A stretch of 64,000 bases of DNA from Betaproteobacteria bacterium (GTDB taxonomy: Bacteria > Pseudomonadota > Gammaproteobacteria > Burkholderiales > Ga0077523): positions 1 to 64,000 of the forward strand of contig WGLR01000033.1 in the NCBI GenBank assembly GCA_016125475.1, read 5' to 3'. Each line of letters begins with the position of its first letter. The first letter of the stretch is position 1. Shown one piece after another: positions 9,389 through 18,700 of this stretch. Under the pieces are notes generated by a model. That model had not been told where the DNA came from and searched no databases. It worked only from the letters and a program-made list of their open reading frames with translations. A program made the translations under genes and the position numbers.

Positions 9389-11020
9389 CTACTTCGGTCT
9401 GGGTTCCGACGCGAGGCCCTTGATCACGGACACCGTCGCGACGAGCAGCACGATCGTGAACGGGAAACCCGTGGAGACCGCCATCGCCTGCAGGGCGACG
9501 AGCCCGCCACCCAGAATCAGCGCGATCGCGACGAGCCCCTCGAACGTGCACCAGAACACACGTTGCGGCGTGGGCGAATCGATCTTGCCGCCGGCGGAAA
9601 TCGCGTCGATCACGAGAGAGCCCGAATCGGAGGAAGTCACGAAAAATACCACCACGAGCACGATCCCGAGCAGGCTCGTGATTTTCGCGAGCGGAAGGTC
9701 CTCGAGCATGAGGAAGAGCTGCAGCGGCAGCTGCGCGTCGGCAACGGCCCTGTAGCCCTGGTCCACGAGCTGGTGGATCGCCGTACCGCCGAAGACGGTC
9801 ATCCAGAGCACGCACGCAAGAGAGGGCACGATGAGGACCGATACGATGAACTCGCGCACGGTGCGCCCGCGGGAGACACGCGCGATGAACATGCCCACGA
9901 ACGGCGACCAGGAGATCCACCAGGCCCAGTAGAACGACGTCCAGCCCTGGGAGAAGTTGGCATCGTCGCGTCCCACGGGGCTCGCCAGTGCGGGGAGGAA
10001 CTTCAGGTAGTTGCCCAGATTGGTGAAGAAACCCGTGATGATCGCGAGCGTCGGGCCGACGAGAATCACGAAGAGCACGAGCAGCACGGCCAGCACCATG
10101 TTGATCTCGGACAGCCGCTTCACGCCTGCGTCGAGCCCCGCGAGCACGGACGAGGTCGCGATGGCGGAGATGCCGATGACCAGCAGGATCTGCATCGTAC
10201 TGGTCATCGGGAAGCCGAACAGGTGATTGAGTCCGGCGGCCGCCTGCGCGGAACCGAGACCCAGCGACGTCGCGAGGCCGAACAGGGTGGCCAGTACCGC
10301 CAGGATGTCCACGACGTGGCCCCACCATCCCCAGACACGCTCCCCGAGCAGCGGGTAGAAGACCGACCGGATCGTGAGCGGCAACCCCTTGTTGAACGAG
10401 AAGAGCGCGAGCCCCAGCGCGAGGATCGCGTAGATCGCCCAGGGGTGCAGACCCCAGTGGTAGATCGTGGCGGCCATCGCGAGGTCCTTCGCGGCGGCCG
10501 GATTGCCCGCCGCCGCCTGAAGGGGCGCCCAGTCCGTGCGCACGCCGTTCTCGACGACGATTCCGCCGAGGCTGCTGCCGAAGTGCGACAGAGGCTCCGA
10601 CACCCCGTAGAACATCAGCCCGATTCCCATGCCCGCCGCGAACAGCATCGAGAACCACGCCGAGTAGCTGTAATCGGGTCTGGCCTGCGTGCCACCGAGA
10701 CGCACCCTGCCCAGCGGAGACACCGCTATGCCCAGGCACGCCAGCACGAAGAGGTCGCCCGCGGAGATGAAGAACCAGTCCAGATTCGACGTAAGCCATC
10801 CGCGCAGGCCGGAGAACATCGGTTCCACGGACTTCTGGAACAGCAGCGTCAGCGAGACGAATGCGATCACCGCGACCGCGGAGATGGCGAACACGCGATT
10901 GTGGATGTCGAGCCCGAAGGGCCCGACATTCATCACGATGTTGTCCTGGCCGACCTTGTAGTCGGTGTTGATCGGCGTGACCTCCCCGTCGGGAATCATG
11001 GGATCGGATCTGTCTGCCAT
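9389..11020 (-). CDS. BCCT-family (betaine/carnitine/choline) transporter
   Basis: A 543-residue polytopic membrane protein with about 12 helices. Family signatures are visible: the glycine-rich unwound stretch MGIGLMFYGVSEPL, and the Trp-rich helix WAWWISWSPFVGMFIARVSR followed by GRTVREF. These transporters take up glycine betaine or related trimethylammonium compounds, most with sodium or protons. The C-terminus is short, so the long osmosensing tail of BetP-type proteins is absent. The ATG at 11020 has an excellent AAGGAGG site 6 nt upstream. Longer upstream frame extension to 11281 was rejected because it looks non-coding. It is the first gene of an operon with the DUF294 protein and the exonuclease. 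Confidence 0.95.
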   Translation of the reverse strand: MADRSDPMIPDGEVTPINTDYKVGQDNIVMNVGPFGLDIHNRVFAISAVAVIAFVSLTLLFQKSVEPMFSGLRGWLTSNLDWFFISAGDLFVLACLGIAVSPLGRVRLGGTQARPDYSYSAWFSMLFAAGMGIGLMFYGVSEPLSHFGSSLGGIVVENGVRTDWAPLQAAAGNPAAAKDLAMAATIYHWGLHPWAIYAILALGLALFSFNKGLPLTIRSVFYPLLGERVWGWWGHVVDILAVLATLFGLATSLGLGSAQAAAGLNHLFGFPMTSTMQILLVIGISAIATSSVLAGLDAGVKRLSEINMVLAVLLVLFVILVGPTLAIITGFFTNLGNYLKFLPALASPVGRDDANFSQGWTSFYWAWWISWSPFVGMFIARVSRGRTVREFIVSVLIVPSLACVLWMTVFGGTAIHQLVDQGYRAVADAQLPLQLFLMLEDLPLAKITSLLGIVLVVVFFVTSSDSGSLVIDAISAGGKIDSPTPQRVFWCTFEGLVAIALILGGGLVALQAMAVSTGFPFTIVLLVATVSVIKGLASEPRPK

Positions 11021-11566
11021 GCATTTCCTCCTTCCGCGTCCGTACCGGACCGTTGACACCGGGAAGCCGGCAAGGCCTTCCCGACCTTCCTGAAAAACAC
11101 GAGAGACGACGTGTGCCCGGCATACCGCGTCCGTGCGCGACGCGACTGGCGCCTCACGAACTCCCCGGACGAAGGCGGGCTCGAAAGGCACCGACGTCGC
11201 TCTTCGGACTCGAACGCGCGTGCGCAGGCGGCACGCGGCGTCGGTCCGTTGCCGCAAGGGACACTCGTCTCTGACACACACCCGCGCAGAAGATCTGCGT
11301 TGCAGGTGGGCTCACCGACGGCAGGAATTGTTGCGGCACGCGGGCCGCCTTTCGAATTGAGCCAGCCGGCTTTCCGTCGGCGTCCGACTGGCTTGTCGTA
11401 TCAGGGCCCGCTGCGAGAACCCGATGCTCCGCGGCCTGACCGTCCGGCGTGGCGCCACGGCTCGAGGCGCGGCACGTCACGCGATGATTGCTCGCTGCAC
11501 GACCCGTGCAACGACGCTGCACTACACACCCGGCATTCGCCGGAACGTGTGCCCAAGGATACCGCG
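11021..11566. other. Intergenic region, no gene seen
   Basis: About 545 bp between the transporter start and the acetyltransferase stop. The open frames here are low-complexity shadows without start signals. The part next to 11020 should carry the promoter of the BCCT operon, but I could not identify a confident -35/-10 pair. Confidence 0.5.
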
Positions 11567-12061
11567 CTATGCGCCCTGCCGCTCGCCACGCACGAAGTAC
11601 TGCTCGTTCACGATCACGCCCCACTGGTCACCGGGACGTTCCTCGACGAGTCTGAAGCCGTGACGTTCGTAGAGGTGTCGCGCAGCATCGAGCCCGCTGA
11701 AGGTCCACAGATGGGCGCGCGCGCACCCGATCGCGGACAGGAAGTTCATTGCTTCGGACATGAGTCGACTGCCCGCTCCCCGCCCCTGGCAGTCGTCGCG
11801 AACGATGAACCAGCGAAGATGCGCCCCGTGTGTCGCGATCCGTCCACCGTCGATGGCGATCGAGCCCACCACCTCATCGTTCACGAGTGCGAGCCAGAGC
11901 CCGTCGTGCGTCTCGTCCATCGACTCGCAGAAGGTCGCGAGTTCCCGCGCCACCTTCGATTCGAAGGTCAGGCCGAACCCCGCGGCCGCGCTGTAGTACC
12001 GCCCGTGCAGTTCGACGATTCGCCCGATGCACCCCGGGAGATATCCTCGATGGATGCGCAC
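11567..12061 (-). CDS. GNAT-family N-acetyltransferase
   Basis: A 164-residue acetyltransferase if the GTG at 12061 is used. It carries the acetyl-CoA-binding motif A as RDDCQGRGAGSRLMSEA and then the usual beta-bulge region LWTFSGLDAARHLYERHGFRLVEE. The open frame runs up to 12178, but that would overlap the preceding gene by 65 bp and the extra residues are low complexity. The conserved part begins VRIHRGYLPGCIGRI. Family members acetylate small amines, antibiotics or protein N-termini; the substrate is unknown. It lies downstream of the HD-GYP gene on the same strand and may be cotranscribed. Confidence 0.85.
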   Translation of the reverse strand: MRIHRGYLPGCIGRIVELHGRYYSAAAGFGLTFESKVARELATFCESMDETHDGLWLALVNDEVVGSIAIDGGRIATHGAHLRWFIVRDDCQGRGAGSRLMSEAMNFLSAIGCARAHLWTFSGLDAARHLYERHGFRLVEERPGDQWGVIVNEQYFVRGERQGA

Positions 12062-12113
12062 TGACGGGTGATCGTCCGGTCCCGTACCGGAGAGTGAAAC
12101 AGGAGGCCCCACG

Positions 12114-13217
12114 CTAGGGAGTGTCCTCGAACCGACGGCGGATCGCCATGGCTTCGTCCCGGCTTCCGATGAGTGCATCCGCGCAGTCCGGGTCGAAGAT
12201 CGTGCCGCGATGGTCGCTCAGATACCGGCACGCTTCCTCCACCGGCCAGGCCGCCTTGTAGGGTCGCACGCTCGTCAGGGCGTCGAACACGTCGGCGACC
12301 TTCACGATCCGGGCCTCGATCGGGATGCCGTCGGCCGAGAGCCCTGCGTTGTAGCCGCTGCCGTCGAAATTCTCGTGATGATAGCGAACGATGTTGCGCA
12401 ACATGTCGATGTGCTCGAGATCGTTCAGTTCGAACTCGTCGATGAGGGTGTTCACGAGAGCGAAACCCTGATCGACGTGACTGCGCATGATGTCCATCTC
12501 GACCGCGGACAGGGGCCCTTGCTTGCGCAGGATGTCATCGGGGATGGCGATCTTGCCGATGTCGTGCAGGGGTGCGAACAGCAGCAGGAATTCCGCGAGT
12601 TCGTCGTCGAGCGCCTTCCCGGGCGGAAGCCTGCGCGCGATGAGCTGGGCGAGGTGCGACATTCGCATGAGGTGCGCCCCCGTCTCCTCGTCGCGAAAAC
12701 GACCGAACTTGACCGCCGTCCGGATGGCCGCCGACAGCGTGTGAATGGACGCCTGCTCGCGAGCGACGAGCAGGGAAATCAGCTGGGCGAACACATCGAG
12801 TCGTGCGCGCACCTGTGGCGTGAAGACATCGGTCTCGTCCGCATCGAAGAACAGGAGGCCGAGCAGGTCGTCGTGCGCGAACATCGGCACGGTGTAGCTC
12901 GAACGATAGCCGGAACCGAGAATGCGGACACTGTGTTCCGAGACGGGTTCCAGGGCCTTGCTCAGGTCGTTGATGACCCGCGGCGCACGTGCCTGCGCGA
13001 TGCTTCGCAGGGACGGCACGTCGTCGAGTGCGCATTCGTACGCCGCAAGGGGATTGGCCCCCTGAGTGCTTTGAAGGAACGTGCGCAGCGTGCCGGTTAT
13101 CGGGTCGTGGATCGCGACGGCGATGCGCGTGATCTGGGGACAGAACGACGCGAGTTGCTGATGGACGGCAAAGATCCTCGCGCTGATGGTACTTTGGCTC
13201 ATCTCGAACGGGCCCAT
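12114..13217 (-). CDS. GAF plus HD-GYP domain protein (probable c-di-GMP phosphodiesterase)
   Basis: The 367-residue soluble protein has an N-terminal GAF domain (about 20-165) followed by an HD-GYP domain (about 170-350). The metal-binding signature FAPLHDIGKIAIPDDILRK is intact, and HHENFDGSGYN is present. The third GYP residue is Asn rather than Pro, which is seen in some family members and may affect partner binding more than catalysis. The domain usually hydrolyses c-di-GMP to GMP; the GAF part would sense a small ligand or redox signal. The start is either the ATG at 13217 or the ATG five codons later. A GNAT gene follows closely on the same strand. Confidence 0.92.
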   Translation of the reverse strand: MGPFEMSQSTISARIFAVHQQLASFCPQITRIAVAIHDPITGTLRTFLQSTQGANPLAAYECALDDVPSLRSIAQARAPRVINDLSKALEPVSEHSVRILGSGYRSSYTVPMFAHDDLLGLLFFDADETDVFTPQVRARLDVFAQLISLLVAREQASIHTLSAAIRTAVKFGRFRDEETGAHLMRMSHLAQLIARRLPPGKALDDELAEFLLLFAPLHDIGKIAIPDDILRKQGPLSAVEMDIMRSHVDQGFALVNTLIDEFELNDLEHIDMLRNIVRYHHENFDGSGYNAGLSADGIPIEARIVKVADVFDALTSVRPYKAAWPVEEACRYLSDHRGTIFDPDCADALIGSRDEAMAIRRRFEDTP

Positions 13218-13734
13218 TTATGAGAGTTTTTCGGGCTGTGCCTCTATGACGCGCCCCCAACTCTGGCACGACCGCACCAGACTGCTCGATGAGCCGTTCC
13301 GGCCTCTTCGACGTGGGCGAACATAGCACCATTGACAATCGACAGGCTGAAGAACGCCCATGGGAAGTAGACGAGGCTCCGAAAATGCGGACACGCGGTC
13401 TCTGCAACAACGGGCCGTGGAGCCCGAAGGCGCAGATCCTCCAGCTGAACCGGTCTTCGGTTTACGACCGACCCGCACCAACAGTGGATTCAGACCTCGG
13501 GTTAATGCCGCGCATGGATGAGCGGCATCTCGAACACCTGTCCGCAACCTCGAGGATGCTGCGACGCGACGGTCACGGCATCGGCCGCGCGGGTCGCGCG
13601 GCCGATGCGGAAGATGGGCTTCGAGGCCCTGTAAGGGCACCGCAACACGAGTGCAGAAAGTCAGAGACGTTCCGTAAACGCACCGTCGGCAGGAGGCCTT
13701 GCTTGTCCGAGAGTGGATCGAAGATGAAGACTCG
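13218..13734. other. Intergenic region, no gene seen
   Basis: About 515 bp between the start of the HD-GYP gene and the 3' end of the chimeric TPR gene. Open frames on both strands lack domain-like sequence. It probably holds the promoter of the HD-GYP gene; no terminator hairpin with a U-tract was found next to 13735. Confidence 0.45.
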
Positions 13735-15666
13735 TCATTTTTCGCTTTGACCGAAGCCCGCCTTGATCAGGCCAGCAGCGTAGTGTTCGAAGTCCAACTC
13801 CCGGACGAATGGGAGATAGTTCTTGACGAACGTGAGCGTGCAATCCGGTTTGATCTCAAGTAGCTCAGACAACGCGACCTTGGCGTGCTCTTTGTCGCCG
13901 GCGTGGCCGAGCGCGCAGACGAGTGCGATATACGCCCAGACACCGGCAGTGGGATGCCGGACCGAACGCCTGGCCCAATTCACTGCCTCGTCGTACTGAC
14001 GAAGCAGGATGAGTGCATGCGACTTCGTGCATTCAAAGGCCCAGAGTATCGGGTCGCGCGGGCTCAGGCGGATCGCGGCGTCGAACTCGGCAAGCCCTTC
14101 CTCCGCTTGCCCGATCAGCATCAGTGCGTGGCCGAGACCAAAATGTGCCACCGCCAAGCTTGGGTTGAGCTCGACTGCACGCTGGGATTGTGCATATGCC
14201 TGCTCCGGATCCCCCAGCAACATGTAGAGTCGTCCGAGTGTGTGATGAGCATGTCCATTGCGATCGTCGAGGGCGATGGCCTGACGGATGGAGCGATAGG
14301 AGTCCTGAATGCTCCGGTCAGAAACGCCGAACCCCATGATCGTGTCCAGAAAATAGGCGTAACCCAGCCCAGCATGAGCCGGTCCGAAGCCCGGATCGAG
14401 CCTGATCGCGTGCTGCAGCAGCCGTTTGGCCTCGGCATTATCCGAAGCGGTGAATTTGTAGAGATGCCAGAGCCCGCGCTGGTAATGCTCCCAGCAGTCG
14501 AGGCTGTCCGGGGGCTTCCGGCGAGCACGCTCGCGCTCGACCTGGCCGATTTCTGGCTCGATGGCGGCGACGAAGGCCTCGGATATCTCATCCTGAATGG
14601 CGAATATGTCCGCGATCTCGCGGTCGTAGCGGGTCGCCCACACATGATTTCCGGTCTCGGCGTCGATCAACTGCGCGGTAACGCGAATCCGGTTGCCGGC
14701 TTTGCGCACGCTGCCTTCGACGACGTAGCGGACGCCGAGCACCCGGGCCACCTCGCCGACACTTACCGGAGCACCCTTGAAGGAAAAGCTCGAATTCCGC
14801 GCGCTTACGAACAACCAGTGAATCCGGGACAGTGCTGTAATGAGATCTTCAGCGAGCCCGTCATCAACGAAGTCCTGCTCAGGGTCGCCGCTCAGGTTAT
14901 TGAACGGCAGTACCGCGATAGAAGGCTTGAACGGAAGCCCTAACGCCTGCTGCGCGCTGGGAACAACGGCGCCGCGGCTGGTGATGAGCGTGTCCTGAAG
15001 TCGTGCCGGCTGTGCAATGCTCTCCACCGCGTCCTGTCCCGCAAATGCGAGGTCCATATCGCCTTCGTCAGCCGCCAATCGACGCGCATCCTCGGACCGT
15101 GAGACGCCACCCGATGAGGCGAGTGCCTCCTCATGCGCCACCAAGTCGACCCGGTCGTATGCCTGCGCCTCCACACGAAGATCTTCCGGATCCATGCGCA
15201 TCGACTGCTCCTCCAGCCCCGCGATCTCGCCAGACATCACCCTCTGTTGCCGTCGTTCACCATCGCCCGGGCCGAGGGACAGAGATGCCTGGACGTCGTA
15301 CGCGGGTTGATCCGGCCAGTCGAGAGCTGGTCCGAACGAGTTGAAGATCAGCAGCACGTGATCCTGCTCGACGAGCTTGCGTACCTGTTCGACGGTTTTC
15401 GGCGGGAGGCCACTGTCATCGAGACTGATCAGCCGGATCTTCCGGCCGTTGATACCGCCCTTGGCGTTGAGCATGGCGAAATACGCCCGCTGTGCGCTGC
15501 CGATCTGGCCATAGGCCGAGAGCACACCGCTGTACGGCATCGTCTGTCCGATCGCGATTTCCGTGTCGGTGACCCCCGGACCGTAGCGCTTCGCCGCCCA
15601 CGCGCCCGCGTCCATCCAGAAGACAAGGGCCAGCAACACCAGGAAACGTCCGATGTTCCTGTTCAT
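13735..15666 (-). CDS. Chimeric protein: periplasmic binding-protein head, gutted cyclase segment, TolB-like and TPR domains
   Basis: The 643 residues fall into unlike parts. Residues 1-24 are a signal peptide (MNRNIGRFLVLLALVFWMDA then GAWA). Residues 28-112 match the first third of Leu/Ile/Val-type ABC substrate-binding proteins (DTEIAIGQTMPYSG, GGINGRKIRLISLDD, KTVEQVRKLVEQD). Residues 137-225 resemble the two ends of a class III cyclase domain (ERRQQRVMSGEIAGL and DLAFAGQDAVESIAQPAR) with the catalytic core missing. Residues 245-380 are the TolB-like domain seen in cyclase/TPR proteins (SIAVLPFNNLSGDPEQDF). Residues 390-640 are TPR repeats. The ATG has a GAGGAGGAGG site. The gene lies 77 bp after the SARP/cyclase gene. 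A deletion that joined two genes is the simplest explanation; whether the product is made and exported is unknown. Confidence 0.75.
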   Translation of the reverse strand: MNRNIGRFLVLLALVFWMDAGAWAAKRYGPGVTDTEIAIGQTMPYSGVLSAYGQIGSAQRAYFAMLNAKGGINGRKIRLISLDDSGLPPKTVEQVRKLVEQDHVLLIFNSFGPALDWPDQPAYDVQASLSLGPGDGERRQQRVMSGEIAGLEEQSMRMDPEDLRVEAQAYDRVDLVAHEEALASSGGVSRSEDARRLAADEGDMDLAFAGQDAVESIAQPARLQDTLITSRGAVVPSAQQALGLPFKPSIAVLPFNNLSGDPEQDFVDDGLAEDLITALSRIHWLFVSARNSSFSFKGAPVSVGEVARVLGVRYVVEGSVRKAGNRIRVTAQLIDAETGNHVWATRYDREIADIFAIQDEISEAFVAAIEPEIGQVERERARRKPPDSLDCWEHYQRGLWHLYKFTASDNAEAKRLLQHAIRLDPGFGPAHAGLGYAYFLDTIMGFGVSDRSIQDSYRSIRQAIALDDRNGHAHHTLGRLYMLLGDPEQAYAQSQRAVELNPSLAVAHFGLGHALMLIGQAEEGLAEFDAAIRLSPRDPILWAFECTKSHALILLRQYDEAVNWARRSVRHPTAGVWAYIALVCALGHAGDKEHAKVALSELLEIKPDCTLTFVKNYLPFVRELDFEHYAAGLIKAGFGQSEK

Positions 15667-15743
15667 TCGGCCTCCTCCTCTTGACGTCACGACACGCTGC
15701 CTGCCGTAACCGGCCGTCCCCCGCATTCGGCGTGTCGATCCCT

Positions 15744-18700
15744 TCATGATCGCGGGGCGTCCTCTCCCCGATCGCCCGGCCATCCGAGGTCGCACAACGT
15801 CGCGCGTGCCTCCACGAGATCACTCGCGTCGAAACCCTCCGTGAACCAGCGATACACCGGTTCGAGAAGCTCCAGCGCCTCCCGAGTCTTCCCCTGCGAC
15901 TGCCAGTGCCGGGCGAGGCTCGTCGCGGTTCGCAGTTCGATGAGCTTTGCGCACTGCCTGCGCGCGATTTCGAGCGATGTCGCGAAGCTCGCTTCCGCCT
16001 CGGCCCGCAACTCGGGCCCGCTCAGGAGCAGCAGTTCGCCTCGAAGACGGTGCAGTTCCGGTTCCTCGAAACGCTCGTTCATGTCCTCCGCGAGCCTCAG
16101 TCCCTCCTCGACGAACCTCAGGCCCTCGTGCACCTCTCCCAGCGCCATGCAGGCGTCAGCGAACTTGGCGCAATAGAATGGAAAGTGCACGAGGGCGCCG
16201 ACAGCCCGAATGAACGTGAACTGTTCCCGTACGGAATCACCGCGTTCGATGCGCCCGCGGCCAGCCATGTGCGAAATGTCCAGGGTGCTGCGGGTGCATG
16301 CGAGGAAATAGCCGAACCCGTGCTCGTTGCAGATGGCCACGGCCTGCGCGGCCACCTCGGCGGCGGTATCCCATTCACGAAGTTCGCAATGGGCCAGTGC
16401 ACGGAAGTGATGGACCCACGCAGTGGTGAATGGATGCTGGAGCCGTTCTGCGAGTTCATGGGCCTGACGCACTGCAGACATCGCCCGCTCGGGGTAGCCG
16501 AGCAAGGCGTACAGAGAGGCGAGGTAGGCCAGATTGGTCATGCCGGAATCCTGTCCGTACAACCGGATGTTGCCCCGGTGCGCTTCGAGGTCGTGAATCC
16601 GGATGCCTTCTTCGAGATGGCGTCGCGCTCGCGGCAGATCCCCGAGCCGGAACGCCATCTCGCCCACGATGCGCTCCCCCTCGCAGATCGCCGCCGTGTC
16701 GCCGACGCGCTTCGCACGCTCCAGAAACTCCCGCGCCACCACGTCGGCCGCGTCGACCCGGCCTGCCACGTCCAGATAGGCCCACACACCCCAGAGCGCG
16801 GAGAACACCTCCGGCGCATCACCCAGCACTTCGCACAATTCCCGCGCCCGCATGAACGCCTGTCCGGGCTCCGGCGCGCACCAGCCCTTCAGGTGAGCCA
16901 CGGCATGGCCCGTCAACAGCTGGAACGAGAGCTCCTGCTTCGCACGCGCCTGCGCATCCTCGATCGCATCGAGCAGTGCCAGTCCTCGCCCGCTGTGCGC
17001 GACCGTGTCCTGCAGCGCCACGCGCTCGAACGCGTTCGACGCCGCCTTCTGCCAGTACGGGATCGCCTCCGCGTGCCGGCCCGCCGCCGTCAGGTGATGC
17101 GCCAGCAGTTCCGGCTGCGTCTCCCGAATGCCCGCCACTGTCTCCTCCAGCGCCTCCGCGATCCGACCGTGCAGCCCCTGCCGCCGGCTCTTCAGCATCG
17201 ACTCGTACGCCGTGTCCTGGATCAGCGCGTGCTTGAACGTGTACGTCGCGCCAGGCGGGGATCCTCGACGGAACACCAGCCCCGCTTCCGTGAGCTGGAC
17301 CAGCGAGTCCTCGAGCACCTCCGGACTCGTGGTCGCCACCGCCGCGATCAGCTCGTGACTGAACTCCCTCCCGATCGCCGCACCGATCTGCGCCACTTCC
17401 TTCGCCGACGCGTGCCGGTCCAGCCGCGACATCAACGAGTCCCTCAGCGTCTCCGGCAGACTCAGCCCTTCGATCGAGCCCTCGTATTCGTAGCGGTCGC
17501 CCACCAGCACCAACCTGCCAGACTCCACGATCGACTTCGTCAGCTCCTCCACGAACAACGGCACCCCGTCCGTCTTCGCCACGATCTGATCGATCAACTC
17601 CTCCGGCAGCGTCCTGCCTTCCAGCACCCCCACGATCAGCGCACGGCTCTGCACCCGCGTGAGCTTCGTCAGGTTCAGACTCGTCACGTGCCCGTACTTC
17701 CCCCACCTCGACTCGAACTCCGGTCGATGCGTCAGCACCACCAGCAGCGGCATCCCGCTCACCCGGTCCATCAGCAGATCCAGCGTCTCCAGCGTCGTCG
17801 GGTCCGCCCAGTGCACGTCCTCGAACAGCAGCACGCTCGGCTGCCTCCGCGCCGCCGCCTCCGTCAGATCCACCAGCGTGCGCAGCGTCTCCTCCTTCTG
17901 CCTCTGCGGCGTCAGTCCGCTCTCCCCGTAGCGCCCCTCGCACTCGATCGACAGCAGCTCCGCCAGAAAGCGCACATCCTTCACGGGCCGACCGTAGTGA
18001 CCCACCACCAGCGACTCCAGCTTGTCCAGCTTCGCGCTCTCCGTCTCCCCGCGCTCGAACGCCAGCACCCGCTCCAGGTTCTCGATGCTCGGCCACAGCG
18101 CACGGTTCACGAAGTACGGCGAGCACTGCAGCCGCAACGCCTGCACCTCCTGCGCCTCCAGCCGCTCGCGCAGCGTGCTCAACACCCGGCTCTTGCCGAT
18201 GCCTGCCTCTCCACCCAGCAGCACGACCTCCCCCTCACCGTCCTGCGCCAACGCCCAGCGCTCGAGCAGCAGCCCCAGCTCCTGCTCCCGCCCCACCAGC
18301 GGTGTCAGCCTCCCCTTCGTCGCCGCCTCGAACCGACTCTCGGCGTCGCTGAGACCCGAGACCTCGCAAGCCCGCTCCGGCGTCTCCGCTCCGCTCTGCT
18401 CGCCCAGGTCCCGGAATTCGAACGCCCCTCCGGCCAGGCCACGCACACGCTCCGACACCACGATCGAGTCCGGCCTCGCGAGGCCACGCAGCCGCTCCGC
18501 CACGCTCACCGCGCCGCCGCTCACCCCTTCGTCCGGCGTCGACATGACCACCAGACCCGTCGCGATGCCGATGCGCGCCCGCAGCGGGTCCGTCGCCTCG
18601 GGACTCGTCATGCCGCCGACGGCTTCCACGATGTCCAGCCCCGCCCGGATCGCGCGCTGAGCCTCGTCCTCGTGTGCCCTCGGGTATCCGAAGAACGCCA

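Noticed and set aside
9389..11281. Longer start for the BCCT transporter at 11281
   Set aside because: The extra 87 residues are Arg-rich and non-hydrophobic, while AAGGAGG stands right before the ATG at 11020.
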